Assembly: GCF_002043095.1 (NCBI RefSeq)
Contig: NZ_MVOC01000010.1
Span: 62,001-126,000 of the forward strand
From: Mycobacterium sp. AT1
GTDB lineage: Bacteria; Actinomycetota; Actinomycetes; Mycobacteriales; Mycobacteriaceae
Reading direction: 5' to 3'
DNA: 64,000 nucleotides
Shown: one piece after another, positions 52,999 to 61,295 of the stretch
Layout of the letters: each line of letters starts with the position of its first letter
Position numbering within the stretch: the stretch's first letter is position 1
Position numbers and translations under genes: made by a program
Notes under the pieces: generated by a model
Seen by the model: only the letters and a program-made list of their open reading frames with translations
Told to the model about the DNA's origin: nothing
Databases searched by the model: none

Positions 52999-54552
52999 AT
53001 GCCCGCACCGTCCGCCGCCACGTTTGCGCGTCTCGCCGACCTGATCGCCATCCCGGATGCGTCCGAGCGCCCCACCCGCGCGATAGTCGAGGTGTTCACC
53101 GGCCAGCAGATGGCGACCATTCCGATCGGCACCGCGCAGGATGCCAAGGATGCGATCGCGCGGGCCCGGGTGGCGCAGAAGGAGTGGGTGGCCCGGCCCG
53201 TCGCAGAGCGTGCCGCCATCTTCCACCGCTACCGCGACCTGGTGCTGAAGAACCTCGACTCGCTGATGGACATGGCGCAGGCCGAGACTGGTAAGTCACG
53301 CAACGCCGCCCAGGAGGAGATCCTCGACATCGCGATGACGGCGCGCCACTATGCCCGCGTCGCGCCGAAGCTGCTGCGCCCGCAGCGGGTGACGGGCATG
53401 CTGCCCGGTCTCACCAAGACCGTGGTGCGGTACCAGCCCAAGGGCGTCGTCGGCGTCATCTCGCCGTGGAACTACCCGATGACGCTGGCGGTGTCCGACG
53501 CGATCGCGGCGCTGCTCGCCGGCAACGCGGTGGTGCTCAAGCCCGACAGCCAGACCCCGTACTGCGCGCTGGCGTGCGTGGAACTGCTGTACGACGCGGG
53601 CCTGCCACGCGACCTGTTCGCCGTCGTCCCCGGGCCGGGTTCGGTGGTTGGCACGGCCCTGGTCGAGAACACCGAGTACCTGATGTTCACCGGCTCCACC
53701 GCCACCGGTCAGCTGCTCGCCGAGCAGGCCGGGCGCCGACTGATCGGCTTCTCAGCCGAACTCGGCGGCAAGAACCCGATGATCGTGGCCGCCGGCGCCA
53801 ATCTTCGCGAGGTCGCCGACGCCGCGGTGCGCGCCTGTTTCGCCAACTCCGGGCAGCTCTGCATCTCCATCGAGCGCATCTACGTCGAACAGTCGATCGC
53901 CGACGAGTTCATCCGCGTGTTCGGCGAGCGCGTCCGCAAGATGACGTTCCGCGGCGGCTACGACTTCGGCGTCGAGATGGGCAGCCTGATCTCCGAGGAG
54001 CAGGTGAAGGCGGTGTCCGCCCACGTCGACGACGCCGTCGTGAAGGGCGCGACCGTGATTGCGGGCGGCACCGCGCGCCCCGACCTTGGCCCGCTGTTCT
54101 TCGAGCCGACCGTGTTGACCAACGTTCCCTCCGACGCCGAGTGCTACCGCGAGGAGACCTTCGGGCCGCTCGTCTCGATCTATCCGGTGGCGAACGTCGA
54201 CGAGGCCGTCGCCCGCGCCAACGACACCGAATACGGCTTGAACGCCAGCGTCTGGGCCGCCACCAAGCGTGACGGGGAGGAGATCGCCGCGCGAATCCAC
54301 GCCGGCACGGTCAACGTCGACGAGGGGTACGCGCCCACGTGGGGCAGCACCGCCGCCCCGATGGGTGGCATGGGCGTGTCCGGGATGGGCCGTCGCCACG
54401 GGCCCGAGGGTCTGGTCAAGTACACCGAACCTCAGACCATCGCCACCACTCGCATCCTGAATCTCGGTGGGCCGCGCGGACTTCCGCCGAAGGTGTGGGC
54501 GAAGATCATGCCGCCGTTCGTCAAGGCGCTGCAGTACATCCCCGGCCGCTGA
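52999..54552 (+). CDS. gabD2: succinate-semialdehyde dehydrogenase (NADP)
   Basis: The 517-residue ALDH starts MPAPSA, like mycobacterial GabD2. It carries VGVISPWNYPMT, VLKPDSQTPYCALAC, the general base in ELGGKNPMIVA near 254, the nucleophile in GQLCISIERIYVEQ near 285, and the GabD2-type ending APMGGMGVSGMGRRHGPEGL. It oxidises succinic semialdehyde to succinate, feeding the TCA cycle from 4-aminobutyrate or the alpha-ketoglutarate shunt. ATG 52999 is the natural start. It is the gene immediately upstream of the cobalamin riboswitch but not controlled by it, since the riboswitch begins 20 bases after its stop. Confidence 0.92.
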   Translation: MPAPSAATFARLADLIAIPDASERPTRAIVEVFTGQQMATIPIGTAQDAKDAIARARVAQKEWVARPVAERAAIFHRYRDLVLKNLDSLMDMAQAETGKSRNAAQEEILDIAMTARHYARVAPKLLRPQRVTGMLPGLTKTVVRYQPKGVVGVISPWNYPMTLAVSDAIAALLAGNAVVLKPDSQTPYCALACVELLYDAGLPRDLFAVVPGPGSVVGTALVENTEYLMFTGSTATGQLLAEQAGRRLIGFSAELGGKNPMIVAAGANLREVADAAVRACFANSGQLCISIERIYVEQSIADEFIRVFGERVRKMTFRGGYDFGVEMGSLISEEQVKAVSAHVDDAVVKGATVIAGGTARPDLGPLFFEPTVLTNVPSDAECYREETFGPLVSIYPVANVDEAVARANDTEYGLNASVWAATKRDGEEIAARIHAGTVNVDEGYAPTWGSTAAPMGGMGVSGMGRRHGPEGLVKYTEPQTIATTRILNLGGPRGLPPKVWAKIMPPFVKALQYIPGR

Positions 54553-54572
54553 CACGTCGGCTATTGTCGGGC

Positions 54573-54672
54573 TGCGCCTGGCGACAGGAATTTGGTGAGA
54601 ATCCAGAGCGGTCGCGCCACTGTGAGCCCACCCGACTGACGGGTGAGTGAGTCAGATACTGGGCCAGGCGCA
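54573..54672 (+). promoter_or_regulatory. cobalamin riboswitch (compact form) upstream of MTHFR
   Basis: Conserved B12-box elements appear in order: ggtgagaatccagagcggt from 54594, gccactgtga at 54616-54625, and gagtcagatactg from about 54648. The closing stem P1 is a perfect 9-bp helix, tgcgcctgg (54573-54581) with ccaggcgca (54664-54672). The aptamer is only about 100 nucleotides long, like the compact actinobacterial cobalamin riboswitches. Downstream, a small hairpin (tggga 54686-54690 with tccca 54698-54702) lies directly before the gagggag RBS of the leader ORF and may be the expression platform. Confidence 0.85.
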
Positions 54673-54717
54673 TGTCATCCGCACTTGGGACGCGAGATCC
54701 CAGAGGGAGTTGCCACC

Positions 54718-54825
54718 ATGCTCATTTCGGAGTCGCCGTACCCGCCCGGTCCGAGAATCCCGCAGCAGACGCTGTGCGACCCGGCCTGGTCTGCCGCCGT
54801 CGTCCAATGGGGAACGGCCCCATGA
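54718..54825 (+). CDS. 35-residue ORF between riboswitch and MTHFR gene
   Basis: ATG 54718 has GAGGGAG 8 bases upstream, the best RBS in the leader. The ORF encodes 35 residues (start LISESPYPPGPRIPQQTL, end AVVQWGTAP) and its TGA (54823-54825) overlaps the ATG of the downstream reductase (54822). The riboswitch therefore probably controls translation of this ORF, and the reductase is coupled to it. It contains one Cys and many Pro residues, and I do not recognise a family. It could be a regulatory leader peptide or an independent small protein. Confidence 0.6.
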   Translation: MLISESPYPPGPRIPQQTLCDPAWSAAVVQWGTAP

Positions 54826-55715
54826 CACTTCGTACCATCGCGCTCGAACTCGTACCACCAAATGCCGAACGCGGCCGCGAGCACGCGTTCGACGAAGTCC
54901 AGAAGGTGCTCAAGGCGTCCGCAGAGTCAGGTCTCGACGGCGCGATCCGGCACGTGATGATTCCAGGCATGATCGAGGAGGACGACGGTCGGCCCGTGGA
55001 GATGAAACCGAAGTTGGACGTCGTCGACTTCTGGTCCCTCGTCAGCTCGGAAGTGCCAGACGTCAAGGGCCTGTGTACCCAGGTGAGCGCGTTCCTAGAC
55101 GAACCCGCGCTCGATCGGCGCGTCGCCGAACTCGGGGAGATTGGGATGGAGGGCATCGCCTTCGTCGGGGTGCCCCGCACGATGAGCGACGGCGAGGGGT
55201 GTGGCGTCGCGCCGACGGATGCGCTGTCGCTGTACGACGGGGTGGTCGAAAACCGTGGCGTCATACTGATTCCCACCCGCGAGGGCGAGGGCGGCAGGTT
55301 CGAGTTCAAGTGCGCGAAGGGTGCCACCTACGCCATGACTCAGCTGCTGTATTCCGACGCCATCGTGAGCTTCCTCAAGGACTTCGCCGAGCGAACCGAA
55401 CACCGTCCGGAAATTCTGCTGTCGTTCGGGTTCGTGCCGAAACTCGAAGAGCGCGTTGGCCTGATCAACTGGCTCATCCAAGATCCGGGTAACGCGGCCG
55501 TCGCGGCAGAGCAAGACTTCGTCAAGACCCTGGCGGCTTCGGAGCCGGTGACGCGCCGCCGGCTGACCGTCGACTTGTACAAGCGGGTCGTCGACGGCGT
55601 CGCCGATCTCGACTTCCCGCTGAGCGTTCACCTGGAAGCGACTTACGGCGTAAACACCGCTGCCTTCGACACTTTCGCCGAGATGCTCGCCTACTGGTCC
55701 CCGACGACACCCTGA
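54822..55715 (+). CDS. mycobacterial-type methylenetetrahydrofolate reductase-like protein
   Basis: The 297-residue protein has a TIM-barrel-like layout with TLRTIALELVPPNAERG at the start, HVMIPGMIEEDDGRPVEMKP, IAFVGVPRTMSDGEG and LLSFGFVPKLEERVGLINWL. To my knowledge it belongs to the unusual flavin-independent MTHFR class reported in M. smegmatis, encoded near the prp-metE region there; I assign it by locus and pattern, not by search. It would make 5-methyl-THF for methionine synthesis. A cobalamin riboswitch upstream supports this link. It starts at ATG 54822, overlapping the leader ORF stop. The 3' end overlaps prpR by 25 bases. Confidence 0.72.
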   Translation: MTLRTIALELVPPNAERGREHAFDEVQKVLKASAESGLDGAIRHVMIPGMIEEDDGRPVEMKPKLDVVDFWSLVSSEVPDVKGLCTQVSAFLDEPALDRRVAELGEIGMEGIAFVGVPRTMSDGEGCGVAPTDALSLYDGVVENRGVILIPTREGEGGRFEFKCAKGATYAMTQLLYSDAIVSFLKDFAERTEHRPEILLSFGFVPKLEERVGLINWLIQDPGNAAVAAEQDFVKTLAASEPVTRRRLTVDLYKRVVDGVADLDFPLSVHLEATYGVNTAAFDTFAEMLAYWSPTTP

Positions 55716-57130
55716 ACGGGCGGCATCCGCGGCGGATACGGCAGGTTGCTGCTGCTCTGCGGGTCGACGTGCACCGGTCGGCCGACGTAGGGAAACGCCC
55801 GCTGCGGGCACGCGGGACGGTCGCAGATTCGGCAGCCCGCACCGATGGGCACCGCGGCGTCGGCGGCCGTCAAGTCGACGCCGACGGAGTACACGAGCTT
55901 GTCCGCGTGGGCCAGGTCGCAGCCCAGCCCGATCGCAAAGCTCTTCGGTGTGCCGAGATACGTGCTCGGCGTCGACGACGAGGTCTTGGCAATCCAGAAG
56001 TACTCACGGCCGTCGGGCATCTGCGCCACCTGGGTGAGGAACTGCCCCGGCCGGGAGAACGCATGGTGAACCACCCAGAGCGGACAGTTACCACCCACCC
56101 GCGAGAAGTGAAAGGCCGTGGCTGACTGCCGCTTCGAGATGTTCCCGGCGCTGTCGGTGCGGACGAAGATGAACGGGACCCCGCGGGCATCCGGGCGCTG
56201 AAGCGTCGAGAGTCGATGGCAGATGGTCTCGAACCCGACGCCGAAGTGCCGAGCCAGCTGGTCGACGTCGTATCGCAGCTCTTCGGCGGCGGAGAGGAAT
56301 TGCCGGTAGGGGAGCAGCAGCGCCCCGGCGAAGTAGTTGGCCAGTCCGATTCGTGCCACCTCACGCGCCTCGGAGCTTAGCTGGCCGTCGGTGGCGACGA
56401 TCGCGTCGATCAGGTCGGAGTGCAGGAGCATCGCAAGTTGGGTGGCGAGCTGGAATGCCCGCTGGCCCGGCAGAAGCCACCGTGCGACGAAGAGGGTGGC
56501 GCTGGCCGGTTGGTAGCGCCGTTTCACGTTGGGCCCCAGCGCATCACCGTCGTCGATCACGACGGTGATGCCGAACTGCTCGGTCATCAACGACGCGAGT
56601 CGCTCGTCGAGACCACCGACGCGCAGCCGATGGGTGGCGAAGAGTTCCTCTGCGGCGTGGTCGAGTTCGTCGACGTAGTTGCGACGGTCGTAGAAGAAGT
56701 CTCGGACCTCTTCGAACGGCATCGGCTTTTGTCCCATCGCCGGTGCGTCCTGGTTGGCCCGGCCGTGCACCGTCTCGAGTTGGGCCGTGGCGTCGTGCAG
56801 ACGACGGTGAAGGTTGACCATCGTCTGCCCGACGTCCGGCATCCTGGCCACCAGCTCTTCGATCTGGGCGGCGGTGACGGTGCCGTCGTCGAGGACGTCG
56901 CGTAGATCGGACACCAGCCTGGCGTCGGCGTCGGCGGCGAAGTAGTGAGTCGGCAGGTCGAACCGGTCGACGAGAGCCAGCAGCACCGAAACGGTGATCG
57001 GTCGTTGGTCGTTCTCGAGCTGGTTGACGTAACTGGTCGACAGGCCCAGGGCGCGTGCCAGCGCGACCTGTGTGAGGCCCTTCTCATCCCGCAACCGTCT
57101 CAGGCGGGCTCCCGCGAACATCTTAGCCAC
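55691..57130 (-). CDS. prpR: PrpR-type transcriptional regulator of propionate metabolism
   Basis: The 479-residue protein has an N-terminal XRE helix-turn-helix ([20 protein letters not shown]), an IrrE/ImmA-type middle domain and the short-chain-fatty-acyl regulator C-terminus. The C-terminus carries a Cys cluster ([15 protein letters not shown]), C-x2-C-x4-C, which in M. tuberculosis PrpR binds a [4Fe-4S] centre. It activates the methylcitrate genes in response to propionyl-CoA. GTG 57130 aligns with the known PrpR N-terminus; the frame is open to 57172. It is divergent from prpD with a 120-base gap. A weak ttcgcaa half-site at 57166-57172 may be part of its operator. Confidence 0.92.
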   Translation of the reverse strand: MAKMFAGARLRRLRDEKGLTQVALARALGLSTSYVNQLENDQRPITVSVLLALVDRFDLPTHYFAADADARLVSDLRDVLDDGTVTAAQIEELVARMPDVGQTMVNLHRRLHDATAQLETVHGRANQDAPAMGQKPMPFEEVRDFFYDRRNYVDELDHAAEELFATHRLRVGGLDERLASLMTEQFGITVVIDDGDALGPNVKRRYQPASATLFVARWLLPGQRAFQLATQLAMLLHSDLIDAIVATDGQLSSEAREVARIGLANYFAGALLLPYRQFLSAAEELRYDVDQLARHFGVGFETICHRLSTLQRPDARGVPFIFVRTDSAGNISKRQSATAFHFSRVGGNCPLWVVHHAFSRPGQFLTQVAQMPDGREYFWIAKTSSSTPSTYLGTPKSFAIGLGCDLAHADKLVYSVGVDLTAADAAVPIGAGCRICDRPACPQRAFPYVGRPVHVDPQSSSNLPYPPRMPPVQGVVGDQ

Positions 57131-57250
57131 CGATCGAAACTCTACCGCCAGCGGCTTACACAACATTCGCAAGATGGGTCGGCTAAGGACACTGGATTAC
57201 GCATTTACAGGGGGTTTCGGCCCCCAGCGGTGCTGCGTACCGTGCGGATC

Positions 57251-58756
57251 ATGCTCGAACACGACGTCAAGACACGGCGCAGCGCCGACGAATTCCCCCG
57301 CTCCGCACACCTGGCCTGGAAGATCGCCCAGGTCGCGGCCGATCCGGTGCCGGTACCACCGGAAACCGAGGCGATGGTCGTCAACCGCATCATCGACAAC
57401 GCCGCCGTGTCGGCGGCATCGGTGATCCGACGGCCGGTCACCGTGGCTCGGGCTCAAGCCCTGGCCCACCAGACCCGCAACGGCGCCAACGTCTTCGGCG
57501 TCGAGGGCACCGTGTCGGCCGAGTGGGCGGCGTGGGCCAACGGGGTCGCCGTCCGCGAACTCGACTTCCACGACACTTTCCTGGCCGCCGAGTACTCGCA
57601 TCCCGGGGACAACATCCCGGCCTTGGTCGCCGTCGCACAACAGCTGGGCATCCGTGGCTCCGACCTGATTCGCGGCATCGCCACGGCCTACGAGGTGCAG
57701 ATCGACCTGGTCCGCGGAATCTGCTTGCACCAGCACAAGATCGACCACGTCGCACACCTCGGCCCGTCGGTGGCGGCAGGCCTGGGGACGATGCTGCGGC
57801 TCGACCCGGAGACCATTTGCTCCGCGATCGGTCAGGCGCTGCACCTGACCACCGCGACGCGTCAGTCGCGCAAGGGGCAGATCTCCAGCTGGAAGGCGTT
57901 TGCGCCGGCCTGGGCGGGCAAGGTGGCGATCGAGGCCGTCGACCGTGCCATGCGGGGCGAGGGCGCGCCGGCACCGATCTGGGAAGGCGAGGACGGTGTG
58001 ATCGCGTGGCTGCTCGCCGGACCCGAGCACACCTACCGGGTGCCGCTGCCCGCCCCCGGCGAGCCCAAGCGCGCCATCCTGGACAGTTACACCAAGGAGC
58101 ACTCCGCCGAGTACCAGAGCCAGGCACTCGTCGACCTGGCTCGCCGAATGCGGAGCCGCATCGGCGATCTCGAGCAGGTCGACTCGGTGGTGCTGCACAC
58201 CAGCAATCACACCCACGTCGTGATCGGCACCGGGTCCAACGACCCGCAGAAATTCGACCCCGATGCGTCCCGAGAGACGCTCGACCACTCCGTGATGTAC
58301 ATCTTCGCGGTCGCGCTGCAGGACGGCACCTGGCATCACGAGTCGTCCTACGCCCCCGAACGTGCCCACCGAGCCGACACGGTCGCGCTGTGGCGCAAGG
58401 TCTCCACCGTCGAGGACGCCGAGTGGACGCGTCGCTACCACTCGACGGACCCCGGCGAGAAGGCCTTTGGCGCCAGGGCGGTCGTGACGTTGACGAATGG
58501 TGAGACCGTTATCGACGAGCTCGCCGTCGCCGACGCCCACCCGCTGGGCGCCAGACCGTTCGGACGCGATCAGTACGTCGCGAAGTTCACCGAGCTGGCC
58601 GACGGTGTCGTCGACGCCGAGGAACGGCGACGGTTCCTGTCCGCCGCATGCGACGCGAGCAGCCTCAAACCGGGTGCCCTCGGCACGCTCAACGTCAGGG
58701 TCGACCCGCGTGTGCTCGACAAGGCGCCCACGGTGCCGTCGGGTATCTTCCGGTGA
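57251..58756 (+). CDS. prpD: 2-methylcitrate dehydratase
   Basis: The 501-residue PrpD belongs to the MmgE/PrpD family: [14 protein letters not shown] near residue 20, [48 protein letters not shown] and [19 protein letters not shown]. It dehydrates 2-methylcitrate to 2-methyl-cis-aconitate in the propionyl-CoA detoxifying cycle. ATG 57251 aligns with known mycobacterial PrpD starts. The operon order is prpD-prpB-prpC, each start overlapping the previous stop. The stop overlaps prpB GTG by 4 bases. Confidence 0.94.
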   Translation: MLEHDVKTRRSADEFPRSAHLAWKIAQVAADPVPVPPETEAMVVNRIIDNAAVSAASVIRRPVTVARAQALAHQTRNGANVFGVEGTVSAEWAAWANGVAVRELDFHDTFLAAEYSHPGDNIPALVAVAQQLGIRGSDLIRGIATAYEVQIDLVRGICLHQHKIDHVAHLGPSVAAGLGTMLRLDPETICSAIGQALHLTTATRQSRKGQISSWKAFAPAWAGKVAIEAVDRAMRGEGAPAPIWEGEDGVIAWLLAGPEHTYRVPLPAPGEPKRAILDSYTKEHSAEYQSQALVDLARRMRSRIGDLEQVDSVVLHTSNHTHVVIGTGSNDPQKFDPDASRETLDHSVMYIFAVALQDGTWHHESSYAPERAHRADTVALWRKVSTVEDAEWTRRYHSTDPGEKAFGARAVVTLTNGETVIDELAVADAHPLGARPFGRDQYVAKFTELADGVVDAEERRRFLSAACDASSLKPGALGTLNVRVDPRVLDKAPTVPSGIFR

Positions 58757-59670
58757 CGGGCCTGTTCGCTGCAGCCACCTCGGCCGCCGACAAGCGCGCC
58801 GACTTCCGTAGGAAGCTTGAATCCAACCAGCTGCAACGCTTCCCGGGGGCGTTCTCGCCGTTGGTCGCCAAGCTGGTCGCCGACATCGGGTTCGAGGGTG
58901 TCTACGTCTCCGGCGCCGTTCTGTCGGCGGACCTGGGGCTCCCCGACATCGGCCTGACGACGCTCACCGAGGTGTCGAGCCGGGGCGCGCAGATTGCGTC
59001 GGTCACCGACCTGCCCACGCTGATCGACGCCGACACCGGCTTCGGGGAGCCGATGAGCGCGGCGCGCACCGTCACCCTCTTGGAAGACGCCGGCCTGGCC
59101 GGGTGTCATCTGGAAGACCAGGTCAACCCGAAGCGTTGCGGTCATCTGGACGGCAAGGCCGTCGTGCCCACCGCCGACATGGTCAAGCGGCTGCGCGCGG
59201 CGGTGTCTGCCCGGCGGGACCCGAACTTCGTCATCTGCGCGCGGACGGACGCCGCAGGCATCGAAGGGGTGCCGGCCGCCGTCGAACGGGCTCGCGCCTA
59301 CGCCGACGCGGGGGCCGACCTCGTCTTCACCGAGGCGTTGGCAGGGCCGGCCGACTTCGAGCGGTTCAGGGCGGCGGTCGACACACCGCTGCTGGCCAAC
59401 ATGACCGAGTTCGGCAAGTCCGAACTGCTTGCCGCCAGGCAACTCTCGGATATCGGCTACAACGTGGTGATCTATCCCGTGAGCACGTTGCGGCTGGCCA
59501 TGCTCGCCGTCGAGCTCGGACTCCGCGAGATCGACTCGGCGGGAACGCAAGCCGGCCTCATCGATCAGATGCAGCACCGCAGCAGACTCTACGAGTTGCT
59601 CCGGTATCAGGACTACAACCAGTTCGACTCCGACGTCTACGATTTCGCACTGCAGGGAGTGACACCATGA
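58753..59670 (+). CDS. prpB: 2-methylisocitrate lyase
   Basis: The 305-residue enzyme of the isocitrate lyase/PEP mutase superfamily has [31 protein letters not shown], the catalytic motif KRCGHL near residue 125 and the end DFALQGVTP. It cleaves 2-methylisocitrate to pyruvate and succinate. GTG 58753 overlaps the prpD stop; the upstream in-frame codons are a shadow of prpD. Confidence 0.94.
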   Translation: MTGLFAAATSAADKRADFRRKLESNQLQRFPGAFSPLVAKLVADIGFEGVYVSGAVLSADLGLPDIGLTTLTEVSSRGAQIASVTDLPTLIDADTGFGEPMSAARTVTLLEDAGLAGCHLEDQVNPKRCGHLDGKAVVPTADMVKRLRAAVSARRDPNFVICARTDAAGIEGVPAAVERARAYADAGADLVFTEALAGPADFERFRAAVDTPLLANMTEFGKSELLAARQLSDIGYNVVIYPVSTLRLAMLAVELGLREIDSAGTQAGLIDQMQHRSRLYELLRYQDYNQFDSDVYDFALQGVTP

Positions 59671-60800
59671 CGATCGTCGCCGCGTCGGCCGAGAAACCGC
59701 GCATCCACAAGGGTTTGGCAGGTGTCGTCGTTGACACCACGGCGATCTCCAAGGTGGTGGCCGAGACCAACTCGTTGACTTATCGCGGCTACCCGGTCCA
59801 AGACCTTGCCGGGGAGTGCTGCTTCGAGCAGGTCGCCTATCTGCTGTGGCACGGCGAGTTGCCGACCGGCGTTCAGTTGCAGCAGTTTTGCGCGGGGGAA
59901 CGCGCCAGCCGCGGACTCAACCGTTCGATGCACTCCCTGCTCGCCAAGCTGCCCGACAACTGTCACCCCATGGACGTGGTGCGTACGGTGATCAGCTATC
60001 TGGGGGCCGAGGACCCCGACGAGGACGACAGCGCCGAGGCCGCGAACTACGCCAAGTCCCTCCGCATGTTTGCGGCGCTCCCGACGATCGTCGCGGCCGA
60101 CATGCGCCGTCGCCGCGGCTTGGCACCGATCGCACCCGACGGGCAACTCGGGTATGCGCAGAACTTCCTGAACATGTGCTTCGGTCAGGTCCCGGAGCCC
60201 GTCGTGGTCGACGCGTTCGAACAGTCGATGACGCTCTACGCCGAGCACGGCTTCAATGCGTCGACCTTCGCAGCCCGGGTCGTGACGTCGACCCAGTCCG
60301 ACATCTACAGCGCGGTCACCGCCGCCATTGGAGCGTTGAAGGGATCGTTGCACGGCGGTGCCAACGAGGCGGTCATGTACGACATGATCGACATTGGCAC
60401 CGCGGACCGGGCGTCGGAGTGGTTGGACGGCAAGATCTCTCGCATGGAGAAGATCATGGGTTTCGGTCACCGCGTCTACAAGAACGGTGACTCGCGGGTG
60501 CCCGCCATGAAGGCAGCGCTGGAACGCCTCGCCGCCGTCCGTGACGGGCGGACGTGGCTCGACATCTACGGGGTACTCGAAGACGGGATGGCCCAAGCCA
60601 CCGGAATCAAGCCCAATCTCGACTTTCCGACCGGTCCCGCGTACTACCTGATGGGCTTCGACATTCCGAGTTTCACCCCGATCTTCGTGATGAGCCGGGT
60701 CACCGGATGGACGGCACACATCATGGAGCAGGCCGCGTCCAACGCGTTGATCAGGCCGCTCAGCGAGTACTCCGGCCAACCTCAGCGCGCCCTCGTCTGA
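59667..60800 (+). CDS. prpC: 2-methylcitrate synthase
   Basis: The 377-residue citrate-synthase-family enzyme has GLAGVVVDTTAISKV, the substrate-binding GSLHGGANEAV, the active-site GFGHRVYKNGDSR and the final FVMSRVTGWTAHIMEQ. It condenses propionyl-CoA with oxaloacetate to start the methylcitrate cycle. ATG 59667 overlaps the prpB stop by 4 bases. Mycobacterial enzymes of this type often also accept acetyl-CoA. Confidence 0.94.
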   Translation: MTIVAASAEKPRIHKGLAGVVVDTTAISKVVAETNSLTYRGYPVQDLAGECCFEQVAYLLWHGELPTGVQLQQFCAGERASRGLNRSMHSLLAKLPDNCHPMDVVRTVISYLGAEDPDEDDSAEAANYAKSLRMFAALPTIVAADMRRRRGLAPIAPDGQLGYAQNFLNMCFGQVPEPVVVDAFEQSMTLYAEHGFNASTFAARVVTSTQSDIYSAVTAAIGALKGSLHGGANEAVMYDMIDIGTADRASEWLDGKISRMEKIMGFGHRVYKNGDSRVPAMKAALERLAAVRDGRTWLDIYGVLEDGMAQATGIKPNLDFPTGPAYYLMGFDIPSFTPIFVMSRVTGWTAHIMEQAASNALIRPLSEYSGQPQRALV

Positions 60801-60839
60801 GCGCGTGATAGTGACGCCTTAGCCAGGGCGGGAGCTCGT

Positions 60840-61217
60840 CTACTTCGTCGGTCCTGGTCGAAAGCGATGCGGCGTAAGCGCTTCCGGATGCGGTGCAAGA
60901 CCTGGCCCACCGTCGCGAAGCCAATTGGCGATGTCGGCTTCGGCACGTGCGTCCAGGACGTGGCCGAGCCACGTAGGCCGACCACCGGCCCGATGTCCGC
61001 GTCCAGACGGCGAAACCACCACGACATTGGAGCGTTCGCACGGTCCGAGGCATTCGCTTGTTCGCAGGTTGCCGATGCCCTCGACGAGCTCTCGCAGGTC
61101 CGCCAGTCTGGCGTCGTGGTCGATCGTCGGGTGCTTCTTCGCCGTGCCGCAGCAGCATCCGCGGCAGACGGTGACCGTCGGCTTGGTCTGGTCCAATGCC
61201 ACTGTCGTACATCCCAT
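60840..61217 (-). CDS. thioredoxin-like [2Fe-2S] ferredoxin-domain protein
   Basis: The 125-residue protein has VCRGCCCGTAKKHP near residue 18, then SECLGPCERSNVVVVSP around 55. The Cys-x8-12-Cys...Cys-x3-Cys arrangement is the thioredoxin-like [2Fe-2S] ferredoxin fold; CRGCCCG adds extra thiols. Proteins of this type are found in mycobacteria as small solitary electron carriers or metallochaperones of unknown partner. The start is uncertain: ATG 61217 lacks an RBS, GTG 61202 has GGGA upstream. It lies downstream of metE on the same strand, separated by the hairpin at 61257-61287. Confidence 0.72.
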   Translation of the reverse strand: MGCTTVALDQTKPTVTVCRGCCCGTAKKHPTIDHDARLADLRELVEGIGNLRTSECLGPCERSNVVVVSPSGRGHRAGGRPTWLGHVLDARAEADIANWLRDGGPGLAPHPEALTPHRFRPGPTK

Positions 61218-61256
61218 CGGTTGGTAGGAGATCGGTGCGGTTGCTCACGGCCGGGT

Positions 61257-61287
61257 GTCCGGGGCGCGCCCATCGCGCGCCCCGGAC
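61257..61287 (-). terminator. 13-bp hairpin after metE
   Basis: gtccggggcgcgc (61257-61269) and gcgcgccccggac (61275-61287) pair perfectly around a 5-base loop. It lies 8 bases beyond the metE stop and 40 bases before the ferredoxin-like start. No T run follows. Confidence 0.75.
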
Positions 61288-61295
61288 CGAACCGC

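Noticed and set aside
57197-58540. 447-codon minus-strand ORF opposite prpD
   Set aside because: Antisense shadow of prpD without domains or RBS.
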